This document shows, in pieces, positions 26,836 to 35,719 of a DNA stretch of 64,000 nucleotides. A model generated the notes under the pieces. That model was not told the origin of the DNA. It saw only the letters and a program-made list of their open reading frames with translations, and made no database searches. Position 1 is the stretch's first letter; each line of letters opens with the position of its first letter. Source of the stretch: Streptomyces violens (GTDB lineage Bacteria > Actinomycetota > Actinomycetes > Streptomycetales > Streptomycetaceae). Location: contig NZ_JOBH01000008.1 of assembly GCF_000717745.1 (NCBI RefSeq), positions 1 through 64,000 of the forward strand, written 5' to 3'. Made by a program: the position numbers and the translations under genes.

Positions 26836-26953
26836 CACCCGTCGAACCTACCCGACCGCGCCGCCCAAGGCCGCGCGAAACTCAGACCACGAAGTCTGAC
26901 TGCCGTACTAGGCAGTTTCGTTTGGATCAGTCGGACGTTGTCCGTGTACGCCG

Positions 26954-27534
26954 TTGACTGATGCGCAGTGGCCGCGGATCGAGCCGTTACTCCCAGGCCG
27001 GACGCCGAAACGGGATGGCCGGTGGCGGGACCACCGGCAGGTCATCGATGCGATCGCCTTCAAGTTCCAGACCGGAACGCAGTGGGTTCACCTGCCGGAG
27101 AAGTAGGGAGACTGGCGTGGCATCTACAACTGGCTGCGGTGTGGGCCGTCGGCGGTACATGGGAGCGGGTGTTCACCGCGCTGATGGCCCAAGCCAGCTC
27201 CGACGGGGACATCAACTGGGTCGTGTCAGTGGACTCCACGGTCGTGCGGACTCACCAGCATGCGGCCGGAGCCCGCAAGAGGGGGCTCCGGCCGGCGAAC
27301 CTGACGACCACGCCGTCGGCCGCTCCCGTGGTGGACTGACCACAAAGGTCCACCTCGCTGTCGACGGCCTGCTGCCGGCCCCTGGCGTTCGTCCTCACCG
27401 CCGGCCAGGCCGACGACGCACCAGCCCTCACCGTCGTCATGGCGCAAGGCATCGCCACTCGCTACGAGAAGACCGCGACGATACACCTGGCCGGACTCCG
27501 CATCGCAGGGATCTTCCTCTGGTCCGCGCGGTGA
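26954..27534 (+). pseudogene. IS5-family transposase, internally deleted
   Basis: From TTG 26954 the frame gives LTDAQWPRIEPLLPGRTPKR, RWRDHRQVIDAIAFKFQTGT, QWVHLPEK, then an in-frame TAG (27104-27106) where relatives have an aromatic residue. It resumes GDWRGIYNWLR and shifts into WAVGGTWERVFTALMAQA with VVSVDSTVVRTHQHAAGA (first Asp). The later part VLTAGQADDAPALTVVMAQ joins directly to GIATRYEKTATIHLAGLRIA, skipping about 80 residues that contain the remaining catalytic Asp/Glu. It is adjacent to the IS701 right end. A possible right IS end, CTGATCATCCGTTTCGGG, is near 27562. Confidence 0.8.
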
Positions 27535-28418
27535 TCACATGAGAGCCCGCAAGGCCATTTCTGATCATCCGTTTCGGGGCCTGTCGGGGGCTGGCGCGGA
27601 CAGGCGACGAGGCGTCCTGAGACCAGGGGTGCTGTGTGAAGGCTTCCTGGTGAGCCCGCGTTGGTCCAGGGGGTGTCGGGATGCCTGTCCTGGCGGCCAA
27701 GGCAGCCCCTGGGCGCGGTGGGCGGTGCCGAGCCGTCCGGCTGCGATCCGGACTGTGTTGTCGTTCGGCGGTACATCGACGGGCTGTGGCGAGGCGCCGG
27801 GAGGGCGGTATTGACCCGAGAGTGATGCGTGATTGTCCGTCTCGGGTTTCCGGGCGACCGGGCGGTAACTCTCAATTGCCGCTCAAATAGCCACGCGACC
27901 GGGAAGTAACCCTCAAGTTTTGATCAGGCCGGTGGTGAGGTACCGGCAGATTTGTCTAGGGTCTTTTCCGTCAGGCGTAATTCCTGGCCCGGGCACCCAC
28001 GCATACTCCCCCGTGGTTGTGGGACGCCCGCTCCGGCGTCCCTTTGGCGCCGGGCCGCATCGCGCCCCCGAGCCACCTCCCTCCCCCGGTCCGGGGGCGC
28101 GACAGCGGAGCACGCGCCGTACGTCGATGCTGGCCAGGCACGCCGCGCGGGCGAGCGGACAGAGTGGTGCGACTGTCGAAAACCGACGGAGCGCGGAGCC
28201 GGAGAGAGACTGGCGGGGCACTCGAAGAGGCACGCAAAGGGGAGCGTAGAGAGCGTAAAGGGTGATTCGAGCGGAATGCTGGAGGGTTTCTCGACGGCTT
28301 TTTGGTTACCGGCGAGGAACCTCATGTTTCGCGCAAATCTTGCCCATGATCATTGCCGAAGCATTCGCCGTACAGCAAGGTTTTGGGAAACCCTTTCGCG
28401 CAATTCCTCGGAGGCTCC
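27535..28418. other. Long non-coding stretch upstream of ggt
   Basis: About 880 bp without a supported gene. It holds the tail of the IS5 remnant, a 22-bp imperfect direct repeat (27854-27875 and 27895-27916) and a comparatively AT-rich leader just before the gamma-glutamyltransferase gene that probably contains its promoter. I could not fix -10/-35 boxes. Confidence 0.45.
27854..27916. repeat. 22-bp imperfect direct repeat
   Basis: GCGACCGGGCGGTAACTCTC and GCGACCGGGAAGTAACCCTC (both continuing AA) match at 19 of 22 positions and start 41 bp apart. Confidence 0.7.
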
Positions 28419-30299
28419 ATGGGTGTCCGCCGTGCCGTCGTCGCTGCCGTATCCGCGGCGACAGTGTTGTCTCTCCCCTTCGTTGTGCCGTCCAGCGCTC
28501 TCGGTTCTGCCGCTACTGCCGCGAGTTCCGACGCCACCCCCGCCGATGCCACCCCCGCTCATTCAGGGCCGCGGCCACCCGCGGAGCAGCCTGTCGCCGT
28601 AGGCAGTGGCGGCGCGGTTTCCAGCGTCAACCCCTACGCGTCCCAGGCCGGCATCGACGTCCTCAAGCACGGTGGCAACGCTGTGGACGCCGCCGTGGCC
28701 ACCGCGGCTGCGCTCGGTGTCGTCGAGCCGTACTCCGCGGGAGTCGGCGGCGGTGGCTACATGGTCTATTACGACGCCGCGGCCCACCGGGTGCGCACCA
28801 TCGACGGCCGTGAGACCGCCCCGGCCCGTATGCGCTCGGATTCCTTCATCGACCCGTCGACGGGCAAGCCCATCCCCATGGACGAGGCCGTCAACTCGGG
28901 CCTGTCCGTGGGTATTCCGGGCACCCCCGCGACCTGGCAGAAGGCGCTGCACGACTGGGGCACGGTCTCGCTCGCGCGGGCCTTGAAGCCGGCCACTCGG
29001 ATCGCCGACGACGGCTTCGTCGTCGACCACCAGTTCCGTGCGCAGACCGAGATGAACGAGGACCGCTTCCGGAAGTTCCGCTCCACCAGCGACCTGTTCC
29101 TGCCGGGCGGCAAGCTCCCCGAGGTCGGCTCGCGGTTCCGCAACCCGGGCCTGGCCCGTACGTACCGGGAACTCGCACGCGACGGCGTCGGCGCGCTCTA
29201 CCACGGCGACCTCGGGCGCGAGGTGGTGCGTACGGTCCAGAAGCCGCCCATGGCCGACGGTGCCGAGCCCGTCCGCCCCGGACTGATGGAGACGGGCGAC
29301 CTCGCGCGCTATGCAGCGCTGGGGCAGGCCCCGACCCGGGCCAACTACCGCGGGCTGGACATCTACTCCATGGCACCGTCCTCCTCCGGCGGCACCACCG
29401 TCGGCGAGGCCCTGAACATCCTGGAGAACTACCACCTGTCCAAGGACGACCGGGTCCAGGCGCTCCACCACTACCTGGAGGCCAGCCGGATCGCCTTCGC
29501 CGACCGTAACCGCTGGGTGGGCGACCCGAAGTACTCCGACGTGCCGACGCGGGAACTGCTGTCCAAGGACTTCGCCAAGGAGCGCGCCTGCCTGATCCGG
29601 CCGGACGCCACGCTCACCAGCCCGGTGGCTCCCGGGGACCCGCGCAAGCCGGGGTCCGGGTGCGTCAAGGGCACCGGCAGCAAGGAGGCGTACGAGGGGC
29701 CGTCGACGACCCACCTCGTGGCTTCCGACCGCTGGGGCAACGTGGTCTCCTACACCCTGACGATCGAGCAGACCGGCGGTTCGGCCATCACCGTGCCCGG
29801 CCGCGGATTCCTGCTCAACAACGAGCTGACGGACTTCAACTTCACGCCGGTCACGCCGGGGGTGCCGGATCCGAACCTGCCGGGCCCCGGCAAGCGTCCG
29901 CGCAGCAGTATGTCGCCGACGATCGTGCTCAAGGACGGCAAGCCGTTCATCGCGGTGGGCTCGCCCGGCGGCGCGACCATCATCACCACGGTGCTGCAGA
30001 CCCTCGTCAACCGGATCGACCTGGGCATGACGCTGCCGCAAGCGGTGGCCGCGCCGCGCATCTCGCAACGCAACTCGGCCAAGACCGAGGCCGAGCCGGC
30101 CTTCCTCGAGTCGCCGGAGCGCACGGCCCTGGAGCGTCTCGGCCAGCACTTCGTCCGCGCCCCGTCGACCTTCACCCCGTCACCGGAGATCGGGGCGGTG
30201 GCGGCTCTGGAATTCCGGCCCGACGGCCGCACGCAGGCGGTCGCCGAGCCGAAGCGACGTGATGGCGGCTCCGCGATGGTGCTGCAACCGGCACGCTGA
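28419..30299 (+). CDS. ggt: Secreted gamma-glutamyltransferase
   Basis: 626 residues from the ATG at 28419, with CGGAGG upstream. A Sec signal peptide (RRAVVAAVSAATVLSLPFVV, then PSSALGSA) is followed by the heavy-chain start SSVNPYASQAGIDVLKHGGN, AVDAAVATAAALGVVEPYSA and the VRTIDGRETAP substrate motif. Autoprocessing should occur before the nucleophile Thr of STTHLVASDRWGNVVSYTLT; the light chain has RPRSSMSPTIVLKDGKP and GSPGGATIITTVLQTL. The enzyme cleaves gamma-glutamyl bonds of glutathione and similar peptides outside the cell. The gene is monocistronic, ending at a strong terminator. Confidence 0.95.
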   Translation: MGVRRAVVAAVSAATVLSLPFVVPSSALGSAATAASSDATPADATPAHSGPRPPAEQPVAVGSGGAVSSVNPYASQAGIDVLKHGGNAVDAAVATAAALGVVEPYSAGVGGGGYMVYYDAAAHRVRTIDGRETAPARMRSDSFIDPSTGKPIPMDEAVNSGLSVGIPGTPATWQKALHDWGTVSLARALKPATRIADDGFVVDHQFRAQTEMNEDRFRKFRSTSDLFLPGGKLPEVGSRFRNPGLARTYRELARDGVGALYHGDLGREVVRTVQKPPMADGAEPVRPGLMETGDLARYAALGQAPTRANYRGLDIYSMAPSSSGGTTVGEALNILENYHLSKDDRVQALHHYLEASRIAFADRNRWVGDPKYSDVPTRELLSKDFAKERACLIRPDATLTSPVAPGDPRKPGSGCVKGTGSKEAYEGPSTTHLVASDRWGNVVSYTLTIEQTGGSAITVPGRGFLLNNELTDFNFTPVTPGVPDPNLPGPGKRPRSSMSPTIVLKDGKPFIAVGSPGGATIITTVLQTLVNRIDLGMTLPQAVAAPRISQRNSAKTEAEPAFLESPERTALERLGQHFVRAPSTFTPSPEIGAVAALEFRPDGRTQAVAEPKRRDGGSAMVLQPAR

Positions 30300-30326
30300 C
30301 GTCTGAGGACGCGCACCCGCATGCCC

Positions 30327-30368
30327 AACGAACGGCCCGCCGGCACAGTGCTCGGCGGGCCGTTCGTT
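30327..30368 (+). terminator. Terminator of ggt
   Basis: A perfect 16-bp stem (AACGAACGGCCCGCCG with its complement) around a 10-nt loop, 28 bp after the ggt stop. Confidence 0.85.
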
Positions 30369-30384
30369 CGGTGGGTGCACCAAC

Positions 30385-30660
30385 ACAGCAGCGCACAGCC
30401 CTGCGAGCCGGGGAGCTGGAGGAGCGGCGCAAGACCCTGCTGGACGCGTCAGAAGCCGGCATGGTCCGGGAGCCCGGCGAAGAGCATGGGAGAACAAGCT
30501 CGCCGCGCTCCGCTCCTACCGGCGGGCCACCGGGCACTTCGCCCCGCGCCAGGACGCGGTGTGGGGCGAAGGCGAGGCGATGGTGCCATCGGACAGCACA
30601 CGGCCAACCTGCGCAGGAAGGGCGGCCCCGGGAAAGGCCGAAGGGCCCGGAATGGGCGCC
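30385..30660 (+). pseudogene. Helicase-associated-domain protein fragment
   Basis: Three frames in turn read ALRAGELEERRKTLLDASEA and GMVREPGEE; ENKLAALRSYRRATGHFAPR and QDAVWGEGEAMVP; then IGQHTANLRRKGGPGK. Together they rebuild part of the repeated helicase-associated (HA) domain of large Streptomyces helicases often found on plasmids and chromosome arms. Two frameshifts and loss of both ends make this a relic. Confidence 0.65.
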
Positions 30661-30760
30661 ATGCTCAGCAGTTCAGAGGCTGTGCAAGAACTCGTGAGCA
30701 CACGGTGAAGGACCGTCGACTCGTGATCGCGCGGTAACGGACCGTCGCCGGGCAGGCCCG

Positions 30761-31369
30761 TCACTCCGTCTTGGGCTGGGTGCGGCGGGCGTAGGCGCGG
30801 GCGGCGCGGGCGCGGTCGCCGCAGCGGGTGGAGCACCAGTGGCGGCGGCCGTGGCGGAGCAGGTAGCGGTTGCAGGGCGGGGAGCCGCAGGCGGTGAGGC
30901 GTTCGGCGTCGGGCCCGGTGAGCAGGTCGGCGGCGTCGGCGGCGAGGACCGCCAGGGCGTGATCGACGATCGCGGTGGTGGGGTGCGGGGTGGCGCGATA
31001 GGGGCCGGTTTTGTCGTCCCACTGCAGCAGCGGGGCGGTGGGGACGCGGGTCATCGCGTCATTGATGGCACCGACGGCGGCAGGGAGGGCGGGGAGCCCG
31101 GCGGCGCGGGAGGCGAGCAGCGATCTGATCTGTTCGCGCAGCGAGCGCAGCTGCGACGCGCACACCTCCAGCATGCCGGCGTCGACCGGTGCGAGGCCGC
31201 GCTCCGTCAGCCAGCGGTTGGTCTGCGCAGGAGTCCCCAAGCGATCGATGGTGTGGCCGCCGGGCAAGGCAATCGCGCTGTTGGCCAGGGCAAGGGAGAG
31301 GTGCTCTTCCTCCCCTTGGGCGGGCGGCAGGGCGGGCTCTTCGATCACGGACTCCTTCATACCTCTCAT
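30761..31369 (-). CDS. CGNR zinc-finger regulator (ABATE domain)
   Basis: About 202 residues. The N-terminal ABATE region (LSLALANSAIALPGG, RWLTERGLAPVDAGMLEVCA, LREQIRSLLASRAAGLPALP) is followed by the CGNR zinc finger at the C-terminus: CGSPPCNRYLLRHGRRHWCS then TRCGDRARAARAYARR. The family is thought to be ligand-responsive DNA-binding regulators. It is divergent from an MBL-fold gene, with repeated TCCGTGAG sequences in the shared 80-bp spacer, which suggests it controls that module. The start is uncertain: ATG 31369, ATG 31360 and GTG 31348 (AAGGAG just upstream) all fit. Confidence 0.88.
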   Translation of the reverse strand: MRGMKESVIEEPALPPAQGEEEHLSLALANSAIALPGGHTIDRLGTPAQTNRWLTERGLAPVDAGMLEVCASQLRSLREQIRSLLASRAAGLPALPAAVGAINDAMTRVPTAPLLQWDDKTGPYRATPHPTTAIVDHALAVLAADAADLLTGPDAERLTACGSPPCNRYLLRHGRRHWCSTRCGDRARAARAYARRTQPKTE

Positions 31370-31449
31370 GGTACGGCTTGCATTCGTCCGTGAGAAATGG
31401 CTACTGTCACATCACGGTTAATCCACATCCATCCGTGAGGTGTATTCCT

Positions 31450-32229
31450 GTGCCTTCTCCTTCCGCAGCTACCGACCAGTTCCCGGTCCTTGTCTTCGGC
31501 GGCCCGACCGCCCTCTTCGAGTACGGCGGCCTGCGCTTCCTGACCGACCCGACCTTCGACGGTCCCGGCGACTACCCCTCGCCCGGCCCGACCTTGACCA
31601 AGACCGCCCCTTCCACCGGCAGCCCCGCCGACCTCGGCCCCATCGACGTGGTGCTCCTCTCCCACGACGAGCACGCCGACAACCTCGACACCTCCGGCCG
31701 GGCCCTGCTCGCCGACGTCCCCCTCACCCTCACCACCCCCGGCGGCGGACAGCGCCTCGGCGAGAAGGCCACGGGCCTGGCCGACTGGGAGTCCATCGAG
31801 CTGGACCGCCCCGACGGCGGCACGGTCACCGTCACCGGCGTCCCCGCCATCCACGGCCCCGGCCCGCGCGAGGAGGTCGAACCGGTCGCCGGCCAGGTGG
31901 TCGGCTTCGTCCTGACCGGGGAGGGCCTGCCCACCGTGTACGTCAGCGGCGACAACGCCTCCCTCGACGCGGTCAAGGAGATCGCCGAGCGCTTCGCCCC
32001 GGTGGACACCGCGATCCTCTTCGCCGGCGCGCCGCGCTTCGCCGAGGTCTTCGACGGCGAGCTGATCGTCCTGGACAGCGCCCAGGCCACTGAAGCCGCC
32101 CAGCTCCTCGGCGCCCGCCGCGTCGTACCCGTCCACTACGACAGCTGGGCCCACTTCACCGAGGGCCGCGACGAGCTGACAGCCGCCTTCACCAAGGCCG
32201 GGCTGATCGACCGCCTGCAGATCGGCTGA
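31450..32229 (+). CDS. MBL-fold metallohydrolase, UlaG-like
   Basis: 259 residues from the GTG at 31450 with GAGGTG upstream. Metallo-beta-lactamase fold: FLTDPTFDGPGDY, VVLLSHDEHADNLD, AIHGPGPREE and the later VYVSGDNASLDAV (metal Asp) and RVVPVHYDSWAHF (last His). The first metal motif has Glu where the usual HxHxD has its second His, so metal content may differ. Such proteins hydrolyse lactones, phosphoesters or related esters in the cytoplasm. It is the first gene of a three-gene module with an MFS transporter and another MBL enzyme, divergent from the CGNR regulator. Confidence 0.88.
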   Translation: MPSPSAATDQFPVLVFGGPTALFEYGGLRFLTDPTFDGPGDYPSPGPTLTKTAPSTGSPADLGPIDVVLLSHDEHADNLDTSGRALLADVPLTLTTPGGGQRLGEKATGLADWESIELDRPDGGTVTVTGVPAIHGPGPREEVEPVAGQVVGFVLTGEGLPTVYVSGDNASLDAVKEIAERFAPVDTAILFAGAPRFAEVFDGELIVLDSAQATEAAQLLGARRVVPVHYDSWAHFTEGRDELTAAFTKAGLIDRLQIG

Positions 32230-32473
32230 ACGGGCGCCGATCCGCACCCGGTCCCACGGCTCCAGGCCGGTCGGCAGCTCCGTTGCCGGTCGCCCCGGCT
32301 CGCGCGGGCCTGCGCACCGCACACCCAGCATGCCCGCGAGCCGGAGAAAACCCTGTCTCTCCCCGCTTCCCCGACAGCCGCCCCGCCCGTCCACCGCGAC
32401 ACGACGCAACCTCGGCGCGGTCCCCCACCACCTGGCCCTTTCGCCCCGCCCGGGCCTGCCCGCCGGAGAACCC

Positions 32474-33772
32474 ATGTCCCGCCACTCGGCACGCTTCACC
32501 ACCACACCCCCAGTCACCACCGCACCGGACGCCGGGCCTCCGCCCTCCGCCCCGCAGAAGCGCATCCTGACCGCTCTGCTGGTCTCTCAGGTCCTCAGCG
32601 GCGCCGGGCTGGCAGCAGGGGTCACCGTCGGAGCCCTTCTGTCGCAGGACATGCTCGGCGGTACGGCCCTGGCCGGCCTGCCCAGCGCCCTGCTCACCGC
32701 AGGCTCGGCGCTCGCCGCCGTCGCCGTCGGCCGCATATCCCAGACCCGCGGCCGCCGCCCGGGGCTGGCCACCGGCTACCTCATCGGCGCCCTCGGCAGC
32801 GCCGGAGTCATCGCTGCCACCCTCATCGACAACCCCCTCCTGCTCTTCCCCTCCCTGTTCCTCTACGGTGCCGGTACCGCCGCCAACCTCCAGGCCCGCT
32901 ACGCCGGAGCCGATCTCGCCGCACCCTCCCGCCGCGCCCGCGCGGTCTCCACCGTCCTGGTCGCCACCACCCTCGGCGGCGTCGCCGGCCCCAACCTCGC
33001 CGCGCCCGCGGGCGAGTTCGCCGCGGTCCTCGGTCTCCCCCGCCTGTCCGGCCTCTTTCTCGTCTCCGGCGCCGCCTACGCCCTCGCCGCCCTCGTCCTG
33101 CTTCTGTGGCTGCGCCCCGACCCTCTCCTGCTCGCCCGCACGCTGCACTCCGAGCAGCAGGCGGCAGGGGCAGACAGCGCCACCGCGGCCGCAGTCGAGC
33201 CCCCCTCAGCGGCAACGGGCCGCCGCCCCGATCTGGCGCTGGGCGTACTGATCATGGTCCTCACCCAGCTCGTCATGGTCGCGGTGATGACGATGACCCC
33301 CGTCCACATGCACGACCACGGTCAGGGCACCGCCGCCTCCGGCCTCGTCATCGGCCTGCACGTCGGCGCCATGTACCTGCCCTCGCCGCTGACCGGCTGG
33401 CTGGTCGACCGCTACGGGCGCAGTGCCATCGCCACAGCCGCCGGGCTCACCCTCCTGGCCTCCGGCGTCCTCGCCGCCACCGCGCCCGGCAACTCCGTAC
33501 CCCTGCTCGCCCTCGCCCTCATCCTGCTCGGCGTGGGCTGGAACTTCGGCCTGGTCAGCGGCACCACCCTGATCACCGACGCCGTGCCCCTGGCCACCCG
33601 CGCCAAGACCCAGGGTCTGGTCGACGTGGCCGTCGCCATCGCCGGCGCCACCGGCGGGCTGGCATCCGGCCTCGTTGTCGCCGCAGCCGGCTACTCCCTC
33701 CTGGCCATCGCCGGCGGCGCCCTCGCCCTCGCCGTCCTGCCGGCCATCCTCGCCACCGCCCGGAAACGCTGA
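32474..33772 (+). CDS. MFS transporter
   Basis: 432 residues from the ATG at 32474 (GGAG upstream). Twelve hydrophobic helices are visible, with the MFS loop motif between helices 2 and 3 (GRISQTRGRRPGLATGYLIG) and a second copy in the C-half (GWLVDRYGRSAIATAAGL). The middle loop is long and Ala/Glu-rich. It is likely a proton-driven drug or metabolite exporter in the cytoplasmic membrane. Placed between two MBL-fold hydrolases and under the nearby CGNR regulator, it probably exports or imports the compound those enzymes handle. Confidence 0.93.
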   Translation: MSRHSARFTTTPPVTTAPDAGPPPSAPQKRILTALLVSQVLSGAGLAAGVTVGALLSQDMLGGTALAGLPSALLTAGSALAAVAVGRISQTRGRRPGLATGYLIGALGSAGVIAATLIDNPLLLFPSLFLYGAGTAANLQARYAGADLAAPSRRARAVSTVLVATTLGGVAGPNLAAPAGEFAAVLGLPRLSGLFLVSGAAYALAALVLLLWLRPDPLLLARTLHSEQQAAGADSATAAAVEPPSAATGRRPDLALGVLIMVLTQLVMVAVMTMTPVHMHDHGQGTAASGLVIGLHVGAMYLPSPLTGWLVDRYGRSAIATAAGLTLLASGVLAATAPGNSVPLLALALILLGVGWNFGLVSGTTLITDAVPLATRAKTQGLVDVAVAIAGATGGLASGLVVAAAGYSLLAIAGGALALAVLPAILATARKR

Positions 33773-33981
33773 CCACACAACCGGACCGACCCTTTGGCGC
33801 CAGGCACCACGCCCCGGCACCACGCCCCGGCAAGCAGCTCGCCTGCGCCCCGCCGGGGCCCGCTCGGCCGGGTGCCGGCCGAGCGTGCCGTCCGGCGCCG
33901 CCCCAAAGCCCCCCGGCGAGGTTGCACAACCCGCGCCGCCGCCGGGTATTTCCCCCACCGCACACAAGGAGTGCTACACCC

Positions 33982-34587
33982 ATGACAGCGACATTCACCC
34001 TGCTGACCTCCGGCTACGACAGCTTCGACGAACGCAACGCCGGCCGCGACGGCCGCGAAAAGCCATGGCACGTCGCCTCCACCGTCGCCCTCCTGCGCGA
34101 CGGTGACACCAACGTCGTCGTCGACCCCGGCATGGTCGCCGATCGCAAGGAGATCCTTGCCCCGCTCGCCGACGCCGGGCTCAGCCCCGAGCAGGTGACC
34201 GACGTGGTCTTCAGCCACCACCACCCCGACCACACCCTCAACGCCGCCCTCTTCCCCCACGCACGCGCCCACGACGTCTGGGCCTTCTACGAAAACGACC
34301 TCTGGTACGACCGGCCCGCCGACGGCTTCCAGCTCTCGCCCTCGATCCGCCTGATGGAAACCCCCGGCCACACGCCCCAGGACATCAGCACCGTCGCGGA
34401 AACCGACGAAGGAACCATCGTCCTCACCCACGTCTGGTGGACCGTCAACGGCCCCGCCGACGACCCCACCTCCAACGACCGCGAAGGCCTGCGCGCCTCA
34501 CGCCGCAAGATCCTCGACCTCAAGCCCGCCCTGATCGTCCCCGGCCACGGAGCACCCTTCGTGCCCAGCGAGAACACCCCCGTGTAA
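33982..34587 (+). CDS. MBL-fold metallohydrolase
   Basis: 201 residues from the ATG at 33982 with AAGGAG 10 bp upstream. The metal motif SHHHPDHT is canonical (HxHxDH), followed by METPGHTPQDISTVAE and VPGHGAPF for the remaining ligands. The domain is short, like quorum-quenching lactonases and glyoxalase II-type thioesterases. It is the third gene of the MBL-MFS-MBL module, with a 209-bp gap after the transporter that contains no other gene. Confidence 0.92.
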   Translation: MTATFTLLTSGYDSFDERNAGRDGREKPWHVASTVALLRDGDTNVVVDPGMVADRKEILAPLADAGLSPEQVTDVVFSHHHPDHTLNAALFPHARAHDVWAFYENDLWYDRPADGFQLSPSIRLMETPGHTPQDISTVAETDEGTIVLTHVWWTVNGPADDPTSNDREGLRASRRKILDLKPALIVPGHGAPFVPSENTPV

Positions 34588-34934
34588 GGCACACCGCACC
34601 AGATCACGCGACGGGGGGCTCCTCTCGGCCCTCTTGGCCCCTCTCGGCCCCTCTTCGCCCCCAAGTGAACCGATCGCGTTCACGTTCCGTCCGCGAAGCA
34701 AGCCGAAGGACGAGCCCGCCGCACACGAGCAGTTGCCCCTCATCAAAGCGAGCTCGCGATCCGAAGAAACGGCGTAGCCGCCGCAGTTGGGCAGGGTCCC
34801 ACCCTGCCCAACTGCCGGGTCGTCAGTGAGACATGCTCCGACCAGCCGCTTCACCGCAAGCCATATGAACACCCGTCTCTGAACATGGGGAAAGGGCTTG
34901 ATGTGAAGTGCGGTTGAGGTGTGAGACTCGGGCC
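34588..34934. other. Intergenic stretch with one terminator
   Basis: No gene is supported. It contains a CCCCTCTCGG-rich simple stretch (34621-34660) and the hairpin at 34783-34815. Confidence 0.5.
34783..34815. terminator. Strong hairpin terminator
   Basis: A perfect 15-bp stem (GCAGTTGGGCAGGGT with its complement) around a 3-nt loop, 196 bp after the MBL gene. Confidence 0.75.
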
Positions 34935-35327
34935 ATGAACACACCAGACAGCAACTTTCTCCTCTTCCGTAACACCATGCGCATCACCGAAGGGCACCTG
35001 GAGGGATTCCGCAGCGCCATAAACCGTGCGGTGGACTTTGTCGAACAGCACGGGCCCCAGCTCATGGTGGAGGTCTTTGTCGACGAGGAGCGGCTCCTCG
35101 CGCACAGCTTCCAGCTGTACCGGGACTCGGACTCCGTCCGCGAACACTGGAAGCTGTCGGATCCGTACATCCAGGACGTGATGGAGCACTGCACCGTGGA
35201 GCACTTCGAGGTGTTCGGCGAGCCGGACGAGGACGTGATCGCAGGCATCCGGGCGGCGCTCGGCGATCAGCTCACGCCCGCATTCTCACCACGCTTCACC
35301 GGCTTCGTACGGTTCGGCGGGGAGTGA
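34935..35327 (+). CDS. ABM-like small protein
   Basis: 130 residues from the ATG at 34935. It reads LFRNTMRITEGHLEGFRSAI, FVEQHGPQLMVEVFVDEERL, then LAHSFQLYRDSDSVREHWKL and VEHFEVFGEPDEDVIAGI, the ferredoxin-like pattern of dimeric antibiotic-biosynthesis-monooxygenase-type proteins. These act as cofactor-free oxygenases or ligand-binding proteins in the cytoplasm. No partner gene indicates a pathway; the SD is weak. Confidence 0.75.
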   Translation: MNTPDSNFLLFRNTMRITEGHLEGFRSAINRAVDFVEQHGPQLMVEVFVDEERLLAHSFQLYRDSDSVREHWKLSDPYIQDVMEHCTVEHFEVFGEPDEDVIAGIRAALGDQLTPAFSPRFTGFVRFGGE

Positions 35328-35339
35328 TCAGGCGCTTGG

Positions 35340-35719
35340 CAGAGGGGCCACGGAAGGCGGAGTCGCACTGCCGCGCGTAGGCGATGTACGCGGCTTCGGG
35401 AGCCACCCGAGCTCCGGCCGACGACATGTCGAAGCCGTGCGCACGGGCGAAACCACGCCAGCGTGGATCGTCCTTCTTGCCTTCCGCGGCCGGCAACCCG
35501 TACGCGCGGACCTGCTCGTGGGTCAGAGCAATCCGCTGCACGCGGGTCCAGCACCCGGTGCGCAAATGCGCGGAGCCGTTCACGATTTGGTCTGCGCCGT
35601 CTGCGACGCCGCGACCTGCCCGCCCACGGGAACGTCACCCCGGGGTGTGACCGCGTGCCCCTGACCGTTACGCCGCCGCGGCGGGGCGCCGTGCGGAGCC
35701 GCCGATACTGAAACCCGGC
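35340..35719. other. Stretch without an intact gene
   Basis: A minus-strand frame (35296-35583) contains RIALTHEQVRAYGLPAAEGK and KDDPRWRGFARAHGFD, which looks like a real protein tail of the kind found in phage or mobile-element proteins, but lacks family features and a convincing start. I treat it as possible relic coding sequence. Confidence 0.35.

Larger units (their letters stand above)
23641..26911 (+). mobile_element. IS701-bounded unit carrying a tetR/hydrolase pair
   Basis: TACGGCAGTCAGACTTCGT at 23645-23663 is repeated exactly in inverse orientation at 26889-26907. Both copies are flanked outside by CTAG (23641-23644 and 26908-26911). IS701-family elements duplicate a YTAG-type 4-bp target, so CTAG on both sides fits a genuine insertion of the whole 3.26-kb interval. 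Inside lie an IS701-type transposase (broken) and a divergent TetR/alpha-beta-hydrolase pair. Transposition as a single unit is inferred; a composite whose second IS copy was deleted would look similar. Confidence 0.6.

Noticed and set aside
28563..30149. Long open frame antisense to ggt
   Set aside because: GC-rich third positions keep the antisense frame open; its translation is Arg/Gly/Val-rich without domains, while ggt is complete on the plus strand.
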